Positions 17,626 through 26,361 of a stretch of 64,000 nt of DNA are shown piece after piece (within the stretch, counting starts at the first letter, position 1; each line of letters begins with the position of its first letter). A program made the translations under genes and the position numbers. Below the pieces are notes generated by a model. That model saw only the letters and a list, made by a program, of their open reading frames with translations. It was not told the origin of the DNA and made no database searches. The stretch lies in assembly GCF_002949735.1 (NCBI RefSeq), contig NZ_CP026681.1, forward strand, positions 4,044,501-4,108,500, written 5' to 3'. This DNA comes from Nostoc sp. 'Peltigera membranacea cyanobiont' N6 (lineage in GTDB: Bacteria > Cyanobacteriota > Cyanobacteriia > Cyanobacteriales > Nostocaceae).

Positions 17626-19086
17626 ATGCTAATCAATGCTGAACTCCTACTACAATACCAACGCTGTAAACGCCGCACTTTTCTAGATATCCACGGTGAC
17701 AGAAGTCAGCGCGATGCCCCTAATGAGTTGCTGCGGAAACTGCAACAGGATAAAATCGCTCATCAGATGAGTGCTTTGGCACAGATGACTTACCACCAAC
17801 CAGATTATTCTTATGGAAACTGGGAAAAGGCAGAGAAGGCAACTTTAGAATTGATGGAACGTGGGGTTGAGTACATTTATAAAGGAGTGCTGTTAGCAAC
17901 TTATTCTGAAGCGTATACCCTGCTGAGTCGCCCAAATTTACTGGTAAAGCAGCCTGGACAGTCGAGTTTTGGAGATTGGATGTATGTCCCTGCGAGTATT
18001 GAACTGGGTAAGCGCCCTAAGCAAGAATATCAGGTTGTCGCTGCATTTCATACCCAAGTTTTGGCAACGGTGCAGGGAGTTGTACCAGATACTGCTTTGC
18101 TGATATTGCGAACTAAAAACAGCAATTATTTCGTGGATTTGTTCAAATGGATGCCACGAATGCAGCAAATTCTAGAGGCGTTTATTGAAGTTTTAGAGTT
18201 ACCGAATCCGCCAGAGGTGTTTATTTCTCGGCAAAAGTGTAATTTTTGCCATTGGTATAGTCAATGTTATGCGATCGCTCAATCTGAAAAACATCTCTCA
18301 CTATTACCAGGTGTAACACCTCTTCGCTACACTCAACTCCAAGACGTAGCCATCACCACACTAGAATCTCTCGCTAACACCAGTCCCAGCACCTTAGAAA
18401 ACCTACTTGGTTTCGACCGAAAAGTAGCACCAAAGCTAGTATTGCAAGCTCAATCTGCATTGGAAAAACGGCCTATAGTTTTACCCTACCCGCTACCAAT
18501 AGAAGATATTACATTCACAGCACCCATAGAACTTTACTTTGATATTGAGGCACAGCCAGACTTAGATTTAGATTATCTTTTGGGGGTTTTGGTAGTAGAT
18601 AGACTTGCCAACACAGAAAAGTTTTATTCGTTTTTAGCAGATAAACCAGAAGACGAAGAATTAATTTGGCAGCAATTTTTGGATTTGGTTTGGCAATATC
18701 CCGAAGCACCAATTTATCATTTTTGTGCCTACGAGTTTGATACGGTTAAACGGCTAGCAAAGCTTTACAACACTCCTTATGCCTCAGTGCGTCCGGTACT
18801 AAATCGCTTTGTGGATGTGTATGAACAATTAACCGAAAGTGTAGCATTGCCTATAGAAAGTTATGCCCTGAAAGCGATCGCACGTTGGTTAGGATTTGAG
18901 TGGCGAGAAAAAGAAGCCAGTGGTGCTAAATGTATTTACTGGTACGATCGGTGGCTAGAAACAGGCGATCGCACCTTACTAGAAATTATCCAAAGCTACA
19001 ACGAAGATGACTGTCGCGCTACCCACAGAGTCAAAGACTGGCTTGTAAACTTTTTTCAGACTGAATATGGTTTGCAACTAGCTTAA
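17626..19086 (+). CDS. TM0106-type RecB-like nuclease with Fe-S cysteines and RNase H-fold domain
   Basis: A 486-residue putative DNA nuclease. The N-terminal half resembles Cas4/AddB-type RecB nucleases: C14 and the cluster C205-x2-C208-x5-C214 could hold a [4Fe-4S] cluster, with D117 and K-containing IELGKRPK in the nuclease region. The C-terminal half starts YFDIEAQPDLD (D309, E311) and ends with NEDDCRATHRV, an RNase H-like/YprB exonuclease pattern. The TM0106 family is widespread and of unknown physiological role; a function in recombination or repair is inferred. No cas genes are nearby. The ATG start is preceded by taaaaga, a weak ribosome site. Confidence 0.8.
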   Translation: MLINAELLLQYQRCKRRTFLDIHGDRSQRDAPNELLRKLQQDKIAHQMSALAQMTYHQPDYSYGNWEKAEKATLELMERGVEYIYKGVLLATYSEAYTLLSRPNLLVKQPGQSSFGDWMYVPASIELGKRPKQEYQVVAAFHTQVLATVQGVVPDTALLILRTKNSNYFVDLFKWMPRMQQILEAFIEVLELPNPPEVFISRQKCNFCHWYSQCYAIAQSEKHLSLLPGVTPLRYTQLQDVAITTLESLANTSPSTLENLLGFDRKVAPKLVLQAQSALEKRPIVLPYPLPIEDITFTAPIELYFDIEAQPDLDLDYLLGVLVVDRLANTEKFYSFLADKPEDEELIWQQFLDLVWQYPEAPIYHFCAYEFDTVKRLAKLYNTPYASVRPVLNRFVDVYEQLTESVALPIESYALKAIARWLGFEWREKEASGAKCIYWYDRWLETGDRTLLEIIQSYNEDDCRATHRVKDWLVNFFQTEYGLQLA

Positions 19087-19158
19087 GTAATTTCGGATTT
19101 TCTTAAGGTTTTCAATTACTTAGAATCCGGTTTAAATAGCACTAAGTAGAAATTGCGG

Positions 19159-21357
19159 TTATATTCGTTTCAAATCTAGTAAAATGGCGGCGGCTGATTG
19201 ATAGCGATCGCTAAAATGATAACAGACCATTTTATCTAAAATTGTCGCTAATTCTTCACTCACTTGTACTGATTGCCGCCACATCACATTACCTGTTTCT
19301 GGATCTGGATGGAGTTCTTGCGGTGGTATCCCAGTTATGGCTTGAATACCAATCATTCCTAAAGCGTAAATGTCACTGCATAAGCGGGGATGACCGGCAA
19401 ATTGTTCTGGAGGTGCATAACCCCGCGTCCCGATGGCTACTGTAGCTAATTCTGTTCGATCGCTACTTGGCGGTTGCATCAATTTCACGGCCCCAAAGTC
19501 AATCAATACCAGCCGATTATCTTGAACGCATCTAATAATATTAGTCGGTTTGATATCACGATGAATCACTCGATGCTGGTGAACAAATTCTAGAACTTCT
19601 AAAACTTGTTTGAGCATCTCCATCACAAATGATTCGTTTTGGACATTCTGCACAGGTGGTAATTCTTCACTTAGAGTATGTCCTTCGATATATTGTTGAA
19701 TTAAATAGAATTCTTGGTCATCTTCAAAATAAGCCAGTAGTTCGGGAATTTGATGATGTTTACCCAAAGATTCTAATATTTCAGCTTCACTATGAAACAA
19801 CCTGCGAGCAACTTGCAAAAATCGTGTATCTTGACGGGCCGGCATTAACTTTTTAACTACACAAATTGGATTCCCCGGTCGTTGAGTATCCTGTGCTAAA
19901 TAAGTGCGACCAAATCCACCAGCACCCAGAACTTGAGAGATTTTGTAGCGTCCACTCAAAAGCAAATCACCTGATTTTATTTCTGGCGAATCAATTGGGG
20001 GAGGAAAATCAAGAGACGAATCGGGAATTGCTGTTTTGTCTTCTAAGAGTACATTTAATTGGGCGATCGCTTCTTGTTGTTTTTCAACTTGCAGAATAAT
20101 CACCTGAGTTTGTCGCTGATTTTGGTAGCTAGTATAAGCAATCACGCAGATACTACTAATCACCAAAGCAAGAGCAGAGGGAACTAACGGTACCCATCCG
20201 GCTTGCAAAAACAATGCAACGCAGATTACTACTAACCCAAGTAGGGTTATCCCTCCCACCACTAGTAACAGCAACGGATTTTGCCACCGCAATGCGATGA
20301 TTCCACCTAAGAGCGACCAGCCCCATATCCAAATAAGTTCCGCCCAGTCAGGCCAATACCAAATTAAAGGTCGCCCATCCAACACTGTACTAATGAGTTG
20401 ACTTGCTATCTGTGCATGAATAAACAGAGCAGACATTCTGGCTGGTTGATCTAGCAAAGTACTGTAGGGTGTATAAAATCCACTTGGAGGTAAATTAGCC
20501 GCAGTAGTGCCGATAATTACAAGACGATCTTTGAATAAACTGGAGTTGACTTGGCCGCTGAGGACTTGTGTGAGGGTTACTTGATCGGCGAGGCTATTGG
20601 GGTGACGATAATTTAATAATATTTGATATCCATCTGCATCCAGATGTTGGTAGCTACCAGAATTAGCTTGTAAGCGTGGGAAGAGAGTTTTACCTAACTC
20701 AAATTCTCCTTTATTAGTAAACTGGTATTCAATACCTTGTTTTTCCAGATAATTAATTGCTATTAATGCCCCAAATGCAAATGATGTTGTACATTTCTTG
20801 TCTGTAGAGTTAGCAAACAACAAAGTGCGGCGGAGAATTTGGTCGTTTTCATTATCAGCAACCACATCGCTAAACCCAACATTATCTATAGGAAAATTGG
20901 GCGGTGGTGGGATTTCATCTCTACCCAAGCTGCTGAATAAACAGGTGCTGACGATGTTATCTTGATTTTGGAAATTAGCTGCCAAATTATTATCTTCTGG
21001 TTGGAAAAGATATAAACCAACAATTCGCGGTTGATAAGACTCTATTTTCTTTAATAGCTGATTGATTGTCCGATCTGATAGAATCCATTTCTCGCGTTTT
21101 AGATCGTCGTCAGTGATTTTTACCAGCAAAATTCGCCGATCGGGTGCTTGTGCTGGACGCGATCGCAACATTTGATCGTAAACTCTTAATTCCCAAGGCT
21201 GCAACCATTTGAGTTCCCGAATTCCCCAGATAAAGGCGGTTACTCCTACACTGGTAAATAAAATAACTTGCGACCAGCTTTTGGCCTTGGACGTTTCACG
21301 GGAATCCTGAACTTTGACAAAGGGGACACGGAGTTTTTCTAATAATCCACTAATCAC
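19159..21357 (-). CDS. CHASE2 sensor - Ser/Thr protein kinase
   Basis: A 732-residue membrane receptor kinase. Residues 31-46 are one membrane span, about 50-330 an extracytoplasmic CHASE2 sensor, and 342-408 hold three further spans; a short coiled coil (415-440) links to a Hanks-type kinase domain at 470-732. Kinase residues are complete: glycine loop GAGGFG (478-483), K501/K502, HRD (599-601), DFG (620-622), and TRGYAPPEQ. It probably phosphorylates unknown targets in response to an external signal. Start is GTG (21355-21357); no better ATG precedes it. It converges with the TM0106-type gene. Confidence 0.92.
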   Translation of the reverse strand: MISGLLEKLRVPFVKVQDSRETSKAKSWSQVILFTSVGVTAFIWGIRELKWLQPWELRVYDQMLRSRPAQAPDRRILLVKITDDDLKREKWILSDRTINQLLKKIESYQPRIVGLYLFQPEDNNLAANFQNQDNIVSTCLFSSLGRDEIPPPPNFPIDNVGFSDVVADNENDQILRRTLLFANSTDKKCTTSFAFGALIAINYLEKQGIEYQFTNKGEFELGKTLFPRLQANSGSYQHLDADGYQILLNYRHPNSLADQVTLTQVLSGQVNSSLFKDRLVIIGTTAANLPPSGFYTPYSTLLDQPARMSALFIHAQIASQLISTVLDGRPLIWYWPDWAELIWIWGWSLLGGIIALRWQNPLLLLVVGGITLLGLVVICVALFLQAGWVPLVPSALALVISSICVIAYTSYQNQRQTQVIILQVEKQQEAIAQLNVLLEDKTAIPDSSLDFPPPIDSPEIKSGDLLLSGRYKISQVLGAGGFGRTYLAQDTQRPGNPICVVKKLMPARQDTRFLQVARRLFHSEAEILESLGKHHQIPELLAYFEDDQEFYLIQQYIEGHTLSEELPPVQNVQNESFVMEMLKQVLEVLEFVHQHRVIHRDIKPTNIIRCVQDNRLVLIDFGAVKLMQPPSSDRTELATVAIGTRGYAPPEQFAGHPRLCSDIYALGMIGIQAITGIPPQELHPDPETGNVMWRQSVQVSEELATILDKMVCYHFSDRYQSAAAILLDLKRI

Positions 21358-21543
21358 AGCGTTGCGGCGGTAGCCTGAATTGGGTAGATGTTGCAGGCGC
21401 AGAAGTTAATTTTCTAACTCTAGGTTCAAAGTTAATTAACCTGAGCTTCTCTATTAATGTAGCAATTTACTTGTTGGTTATAAACCTTGGCGTATTCCTG
21501 CTCTTAAAGCAAGCTAACGCACAGCATCAACGATAAGCGAGGC

Positions 21544-21828
21544 TTAATCATCTGTTTGAGAGGTTTGGGCATCTTCAACAGCAGTGGCAATTGGCAAAGA
21601 AATAGCATTAGTCGATGGCGTTAGTGAATCTAACTGTGGTTGTTCGAGTGATGCTTCGATACTTGGATCGTCAAAATAGGAGCCAACAATTTTATCATAG
21701 TTAGAAGCAACAGCTAAAAAAGCGCCACCCAAAATATAGATAGGTAATGGCAGATTAAATTCTTGCAACCAGTCAAACAGTTCCGCCAAGGCAAACAGCA
21801 CCAAAAAGCAAGCAAGCCAAACCCTCAT
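21544..21828 (-). CDS. Small membrane protein, function unknown
   Basis: A 94-residue protein with two hydrophobic segments (about residues 2-20 and 26-44), then a Ser/Thr/Asp-rich soluble tail. No family recognised. Similar small cyanobacterial proteins occur beside CHASE2 kinases, but I cannot confirm this is a fixed partner. It ends 187 bases upstream of the kinase start on the same strand. Confidence 0.65.
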   Translation of the reverse strand: MRVWLACFLVLFALAELFDWLQEFNLPLPIYILGGAFLAVASNYDKIVGSYFDDPSIEASLEQPQLDSLTPSTNAISLPIATAVEDAQTSQTDD

Positions 21829-22008
21829 ATTCTCATCCCCTAGATTTAAACAACTCTATTACTAGCTTAAATAGCTTGCATGATAGTTGATGTAGTACAT
21901 AATCACTCACTTATAACCTTTCCTTTATAACCATAGATAGGTGCAGTCAGAGTTATACCATCTGCTATAGTGCAATATCTCGTAGGAAAATAAAAATATA
22001 TTTTGCTT

Positions 22009-22236
22009 ATGCCTGCAATCAAACAGCCAAACATTGCACAGTTGGTTCGTGAGACTCGGCAGTGCCTCAAACTTTCACAGGTAAGACTGTCAACGATGTT
22101 AGGGGTTTCATTCCACACTATAAACCGATGGGAAAACGGACGAACACGACCTTCGCCACTTGCGATGAAACAAATTGAAAAGCTATTACAGCAAATGGGA
22201 GAACCCGGTGAAGCGCTTTTAGCGAGATACTTTTAA
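22009..22236 (+). CDS. Small XRE-family helix-turn-helix protein
   Basis: A 75-residue protein made almost entirely of one HTH domain: LVRETRQCLKLSQVRLSTML, then GVSFHTINRWENGRTRPSP, the classic lambda-repressor-type recognition helix. Probably a DNA-binding regulator of unknown target; the lack of any extra domain suggests it dimerises or works with a partner. The frame could start at a TTG two codons earlier, but ATG at 22009 is preferred. Transcribed away from the small membrane protein, with about 180 bases between. Confidence 0.82.
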   Translation: MPAIKQPNIAQLVRETRQCLKLSQVRLSTMLGVSFHTINRWENGRTRPSPLAMKQIEKLLQQMGEPGEALLARYF

Positions 22237-22361
22237 ACATAGCTAATGCAATCTAACAATAGCATCAGCAGATGAAGCCGTACTACAGCAGGGCATGAAT
22301 CCAGCTACCATCTCAATTAAAAAGACTTGGGGCAAAATTCCATTCTTAGGACTTAGCCTTC

Positions 22362-22507
22362 ATACAGCAGATTTCAAGTTTGGTGTTGTACACAAGCTAA
22401 GTAGAAAACTGGATATAAGGGCTTTCCTATAAAATTTGGAATATTTTTTATTTGGAAGTCCCTAAAGCCTGTTTTTCTTGTGGATTTACTACTGAACTCT
22501 GCTGTAT
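22362..22507. mobile_element. MITE-like element atacagcag...ctgctgtat, with a nested shorter element
   Basis: Ends atacagcagatttcaagt and (inverted) atacagcagagttcagt define about 146 bp. Inside, at 22418-22463, is an insertion of a different family. A similar tetrad of ends (atacagcagttt / aaactgctgtat) bounds 38647-38789. It overlaps the end of a weak, stop-poor frame at about 22270-22430, possibly a relic. Confidence 0.55.
22418..22463. repeat. 46-bp internally deleted copy of the agggacttcc element
   Basis: Bounded by aggg and ttggaagtccct, with ggaatattttttatttggaa matching the right end of the 57518-57652 element. It reads as a remnant with the middle lost, inserted inside the atacagcag element. 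Confidence 0.55.
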
Positions 22508-22518
22508 CTTATTAATTT

Positions 22519-23607
22519 CTACTTTTCACTAATGAGTGTTGGTGGAGTAATAGCTGCGTATTCTTTAGGTGTCAGCAGGGCTTCCTGAACATCAATTTTC
22601 TTGGGCAGGATTTTTTCGTTATAAAATAAATCGGCAACACTTTGTTGAGCTTTCATCAAATCTGGGGTAATTCCTTTTAATCGATAATTAGCGCGTCCAG
22701 AAATTATTTCTTGAATTGGTAAATCAATTTTAAGTACAGGTGCTATGAGTTTGGCTACTTCTTTGCGATTCGCTTCTGCCCATTGACCGTTTTTATCAAT
22801 CTCTTCTAAGATAATCCGAAGTAATTCAGGATTATCCCTAGCAAACTCCCGTGTTCCTACATAATATCCGCCTGGAGTACCGATATTTGTTGCATCTCTT
22901 AGCACCCGCGCACCGTGGAGTTTTTCTACCAAAGCTAAATGAGGATCGCCAGTTACCCAAACTGGAATAGTGCCCTGAATAAATGCACCACGGGCTTCGA
23001 CATTGGGCATACTCAAAACTTTAATATCACTATATTTCAAGCCAACTTCTTCTAAAGCTTTGATAATAAAATAGTGAGAAGCAGAACCTTTTTGGAAAAC
23101 TACTTTTTGTCCTTTGATCTGCGCTAAACTCTTAATTGGAGAATCTTTAGGAACTGCGATCGCACTCCCTTTACCCGAAGTAGCAGTAATTCGTCTACCA
23201 GCAAGATAGACAATTCTTGCACCAGCAGCTTGGGCAAAAATGGGAGGTGTTTCACCAACTGAGCCAACATCAATTTTGCCGACATTCATCGCTTCCATAA
23301 GTTGCGGCCCTTGGGCAAATTGTGACCATTCTACTTTGACACCCAAGGGTTCCAAGCGTTTTTCTAAAACTCCTCTGACTCTAACTAAATCACCAGAGCT
23401 TTGATACCCTATTCGCAGTACCTTGGTTTTAAAAGTTATAGTCTTAGCTCCTGCTGGTTCTGCTTTAGGAGCAATTCCTGTATTTGTGTTAGATACATTT
23501 GACGTACAACTGATTAAAGTAGTAGATAAAGCTACAAAACCAGGTATTACAAATAAAGCTAATTTACTAATCACCCTTGTTTGAGTTGTACCAAAATTGT
23601 TCAACAT
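22519..23607 (-). CDS. Sulfonate-type ABC transporter substrate-binding lipoprotein (SsuA family, copy 1)
   Basis: Binds an aliphatic sulfonate or related anion outside the inner membrane and hands it to an SsuBC-type importer. The 362-residue protein begins with a lipoprotein signal (lipobox LISC at about 31-34), then KVLRIGYQSSGDLVRVRG and LKGQKVVFQKGSASHYF, both typical of SsuA/TauA. It ends with KEYAAITPPTLI, a tail shared with copy 2. It is the last gene of the ten-gene minus-strand run and no transporter gene follows it, so it presumably relies on the ssuBC genes at 42.9-44.7 kb. Confidence 0.9.
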   Translation of the reverse strand: MLNNFGTTQTRVISKLALFVIPGFVALSTTLISCTSNVSNTNTGIAPKAEPAGAKTITFKTKVLRIGYQSSGDLVRVRGVLEKRLEPLGVKVEWSQFAQGPQLMEAMNVGKIDVGSVGETPPIFAQAAGARIVYLAGRRITATSGKGSAIAVPKDSPIKSLAQIKGQKVVFQKGSASHYFIIKALEEVGLKYSDIKVLSMPNVEARGAFIQGTIPVWVTGDPHLALVEKLHGARVLRDATNIGTPGGYYVGTREFARDNPELLRIILEEIDKNGQWAEANRKEVAKLIAPVLKIDLPIQEIISGRANYRLKGITPDLMKAQQSVADLFYNEKILPKKIDVQEALLTPKEYAAITPPTLISEK

Positions 23608-24045
23608 TTTTTATATAGTTAAATTTAATAATTTTTGCCGACGTAGCGTTTTTCATGAGAGTTATGAACACTCATTTTCAGTTTACAGTGTATCAAATTT
23701 GCTTCTGAAATAAAGTATTCATTAACACTAGTTTTTAAATAACAAAGTTTTTTACGATTTTGATTTACAAGCATACAATATGATATTTAGACAAGTTTTA
23801 TTGGTCAATAATCCAGAATAAATCTTGACTATTGACCAATCAAATATATAGTTTAAATGCCCATTGGCTTAATCTTCTGAGCTATAAATCTTAGAGGATG
23901 TCTGAAAACTTTTTGGTGTTGTATTCGAGACTTGTAGATCCTCCTAAATCCCCCTTAAAAAGGAGGACTTTCATTCCGGTTCCCCCCTTTTTTAAGGGGG
24001 CTAGGGGGGATCGAGCGAAATATTTAATACTTCTCAGACATCCTC
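23608..24045. other. Intergenic between tauD-like gene and ssuA copy 1
   Basis: Occupied on its right by the MITE-like element at 23891-24049; the rest (23608-23890) is AT-rich with no recognised gene. The element separates tauD from ssuA copy 1 on the transcribed strand, so it could terminate or separate expression. Confidence 0.5.
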
Positions 24046-24049
24046 TTAA
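23891..24049. mobile_element. MITE-like element with C-rich hairpin, overlapping the tauD stop
   Basis: Ends ttagaggatgtctgaaa and (inverted) tttaagaggatgtctgag. Interior is gatcctcctaaatcccccttaaaa paired with ttttaagggggctagggggg, a strong hairpin. The TAA stop of the tauD-like gene (24046-24048) lies inside the right terminal repeat. Related copies: 8374-8510 (degenerate); the hairpin alone recurs at 38317-38394. Confidence 0.75.
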
Positions 24050-24936
24050 AAGGGGCGACTACCTGCAAGGCTAACTCGCTTTAAAACCCGTCGCTCATTT
24101 GGATTGAATGCTTGACGGTAGTGCAAGGTAGCTTGATTATCCCAGTAGACAATATCACCAACAGACCATTTGTGTTGGTAGTAGAACTTGGGTTGATTTA
24201 AATGTTGCCTTAATTGTTCAATCAGTTTAGATCCTTCTTCTGGCTCTAACCCAACAATTTCAACTTCCGTAGCGACATCTAAGTAAAGATGCTTTTTACC
24301 ACTCTCTGGATGTGTTCTAACTAAAGGATGGGGAAAAACAGGACTTATTAAAGGAATATTCTTATCTAAACGATATAAAGGGCGGGGTGCATTTCTATCT
24401 TGTAAGAATGGGTTGTAGGTAATTAGCTGTAAATCTGCAATCCGTTTTTTGGTGGTTTCATCTAACGCCTCATAGGCCAAATTAGTATTTAACCAATAAG
24501 TATTTCCACCATGAGTTGGTATTTCCAAGGCATAAAGCAGCGAACCACTTGATGGAGTGGGAGTCCATTTGTGGTCAGAATGGAAAGTGAGTTCTCCAGT
24601 ACCTGTATAGCCGCCATCGACATTAGAAATAGCAATCACCACCGGGGTTTCTCCCGATTTAGAAGCCAAAACTGGAGTTTCATCTGATGGTACAAATAGT
24701 GCGCCAAAGTAGAGAGCGAAGTTGAAAAGCTGTTCATCAGAGAGCTTTTGGTCTTTGAAGATCAAAATGTGGCGATGTCTGGCGACAAGCCGCTTCGCGT
24801 CTACGCGCAAAGCTTCCTTAAGTTGTAATATAACTTCAGGTGCGATCGCTTTACTGGCATCAAAATCGGTAACTATCGCTCCCAATGGAGCATCAATAGG
24901 ACTAATCTTAACCTTTGTCAAAGTCGAGGTAGCCAT
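24046..24936 (-). CDS. TauD/TfdA family Fe(II)/2-oxoglutarate dioxygenase
   Basis: Predicted to hydroxylate the carbon next to a sulfonate (taurine or another alkanesulfonate), releasing sulfite. The 296-residue protein has the iron triad H119-x-D121 (FHSDHKW) and distal H272 (TLHYRQAF), plus a 2-oxoglutarate arginine in the ERRVLKRV tail. Residues about 44-56 (RVDAKRLVARHRH) look inserted relative to the usual LKEAL...HILIFKDQ spacing and are encoded by a dispersed-repeat-like sequence. Excellent Shine-Dalgarno (caggagaat). It sits between two SsuA-type genes, and its stop codon lies inside a MITE-like end. Confidence 0.92.
   Translation of the reverse strand: MATSTLTKVKISPIDAPLGAIVTDFDASKAIAPEVILQLKEALRVDAKRLVARHRHILIFKDQKLSDEQLFNFALYFGALFVPSDETPVLASKSGETPVVIAISNVDGGYTGTGELTFHSDHKWTPTPSSGSLLYALEIPTHGGNTYWLNTNLAYEALDETTKKRIADLQLITYNPFLQDRNAPRPLYRLDKNIPLISPVFPHPLVRTHPESGKKHLYLDVATEVEIVGLEPEEGSKLIEQLRQHLNQPKFYYQHKWSVGDIVYWDNQATLHYRQAFNPNERRVLKRVSLAGSRPF
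24781..24815. repeat. Dispersed Nostoc-type repeat inside the tauD reading frame
   Basis: On the minus strand the stretch reads gcgtagacgcgaagcggc then ttgtcgccagacatcgc, a string of the sort common between Nostoc genes (compare gcggcttcgcgtag at 8852-8865 and gcgagacgctacgcg at about 4613). It keeps the frame and adds basic residues. Confidence 0.55.
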
Positions 24937-24973
24937 AATATTCTCCTGTATTTTAATTTCTTCTTAGGGATAA

Positions 24974-26068
24974 CTACTTATTGGCTAACACGTCTGAGGG
25001 AGTAATTTTGGCGTACTCTTCAGGCGTTAAAAAGCCATCTCTAACATTCACCTTTTTGGGGATAAGTCCGAGGCTGTACCACTTATCTGCAACTTCCTGT
25101 TGCTTGTTAATGACTTTCTCAGTAATTGGTACTAGCCCATAATCATATTTATCATGCATTTTTTCTAAAGTTGGCGGATCTAGCTGAGTTACAGGAGCAA
25201 GCAGTTGTGCTACTTCTTTGGGATGATCCTTAGTCCAGATTTCTGACTTTTCTAGCTCCTCCAAAAACACTTTGATTACATCAGGATGAGCCTGATAAAA
25301 TTGGCGTGAGGTTGAATAAAAGTTGCCAGTATCCCGCAACTTTCCACCATCTGCTAAAACACGAGCGATTTTATTTTGTTCATTTCTAGTACCGAATGGC
25401 TCCCAAATATACCAAGCATCTACCTTATTTTGACTGAATGCCGCATTTGCATCTGCTGGTGCTAAAAAAACTGATTGGACATCATTTAATTTCAGTCCCG
25501 CATCTTCTAATGCTTTAACTAATAAGTAGTGACCGATGGAGGCTTTCTGAAAAGCTACTTTTTTGCCCTTCAAGTCGCTAACAGTTTTAATCGGAGAGTT
25601 GACAGGAACTAAAAGTGAAATAGCTTTACCACTAGGGCGTGTAGTAGCTAGATAAACAAGGGGCGCTCCTGCTGCTTGGGAAAATATAGGAGGTGATTCG
25701 GCTGTAGATGCAATATCCAATCCATTTGCATTCAAGGCTTCTAACTGTTGTGGCCCAGCCGCAAACTCAGCCCACTGCACTTTAAAACCCAGAGGCTCTA
25801 ATCGCTTTTCTAAGGAACCCTGCTTTTCTAAAACTGCTAAAGCGGAAAGTTGTTTTGAACGTACAATCCGCACTATTTGCTTCTCTGTAGTGCTAGATGA
25901 AGCGACAGATACAGGGGAAGCTGCTGACTGTTGAGTGTTATTTTTGGCTTCACTACAACTTGATAGGGTGGTTGATAGCATTAAGCAGTAGCCGAGAGCA
26001 AATAACAAAGAACGACGTGTTGTTCTTGGACTCTTTCTGAATTCAAACTTTCCTTTTAAAGCTGGCAT
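24974..26068 (-). CDS. Sulfonate-type ABC transporter substrate-binding lipoprotein (SsuA family, copy 2)
   Basis: A 364-residue binding protein with a basic N-terminus including RRSLLFALG, a hydrophobic stretch and lipobox LSSC (about 35-38). KQLSALAVLEKQGSLEKRLE, KGKKVAFQKASIGHYL and VDAWYIWEPFGT are SsuA/TauA-like; the last motif includes the aromatic residues typical of taurine/sulfonate sites. C-terminus ends EEYAKITPSDVLANK, like copy 1. Only 37 bases separate it from the tauD-like gene downstream, so the two are probably one transcript and may share a substrate. Confidence 0.92.
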   Translation of the reverse strand: MPALKGKFEFRKSPRTTRRSLLFALGYCLMLSTTLSSCSEAKNNTQQSAASPVSVASSSTTEKQIVRIVRSKQLSALAVLEKQGSLEKRLEPLGFKVQWAEFAAGPQQLEALNANGLDIASTAESPPIFSQAAGAPLVYLATTRPSGKAISLLVPVNSPIKTVSDLKGKKVAFQKASIGHYLLVKALEDAGLKLNDVQSVFLAPADANAAFSQNKVDAWYIWEPFGTRNEQNKIARVLADGGKLRDTGNFYSTSRQFYQAHPDVIKVFLEELEKSEIWTKDHPKEVAQLLAPVTQLDPPTLEKMHDKYDYGLVPITEKVINKQQEVADKWYSLGLIPKKVNVRDGFLTPEEYAKITPSDVLANK

Positions 26069-26202
26069 GGGTTGTTTTATTGATTCCCCTCTAGGTGGTT
26101 AGAAAAATGGTGATTACTTGGAATATAAACTTTATTTGAAAACTTCAATCAGTAGATGTTTTGCTAATTTCAAACATTTTACTTATGAAATTAGAGAAGA
26201 GA

Positions 26203-26217
26203 GTGGGTATTACCCAC
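26203..26217. promoter_or_regulatory. Palindrome upstream of ssuA copy 2
   Basis: GTGGGTA-t-TACCCAC, perfect 7-base arms, 135 bases before the ssuA copy 2 start; a looser ggagtg...cactcc pair follows at about 26278-26298. Possible operator or hairpin of the upstream gene's 3' end. Confidence 0.35.
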
Positions 26218-26361
26218 CCCGCAACGACTTAAGAAACTGAAACTTTAATATTGAGGAGGCAAAAATTTAGGAAATGGAGTGAGAAAGGCCCACTCCAATA
26301 TCGTGCTAGTGGAAGATTAAAATTTGTAAGTGGAACTCTGTCTGGGTAGCGTTCAATTTTG

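Noticed and set aside
22270..22433. Stop-poor frame (MNPATISIKKTWGKIPFLGL) after the XRE gene
   Set aside because: Runs into a MITE-like element and has no ribosome site; at most a relic.
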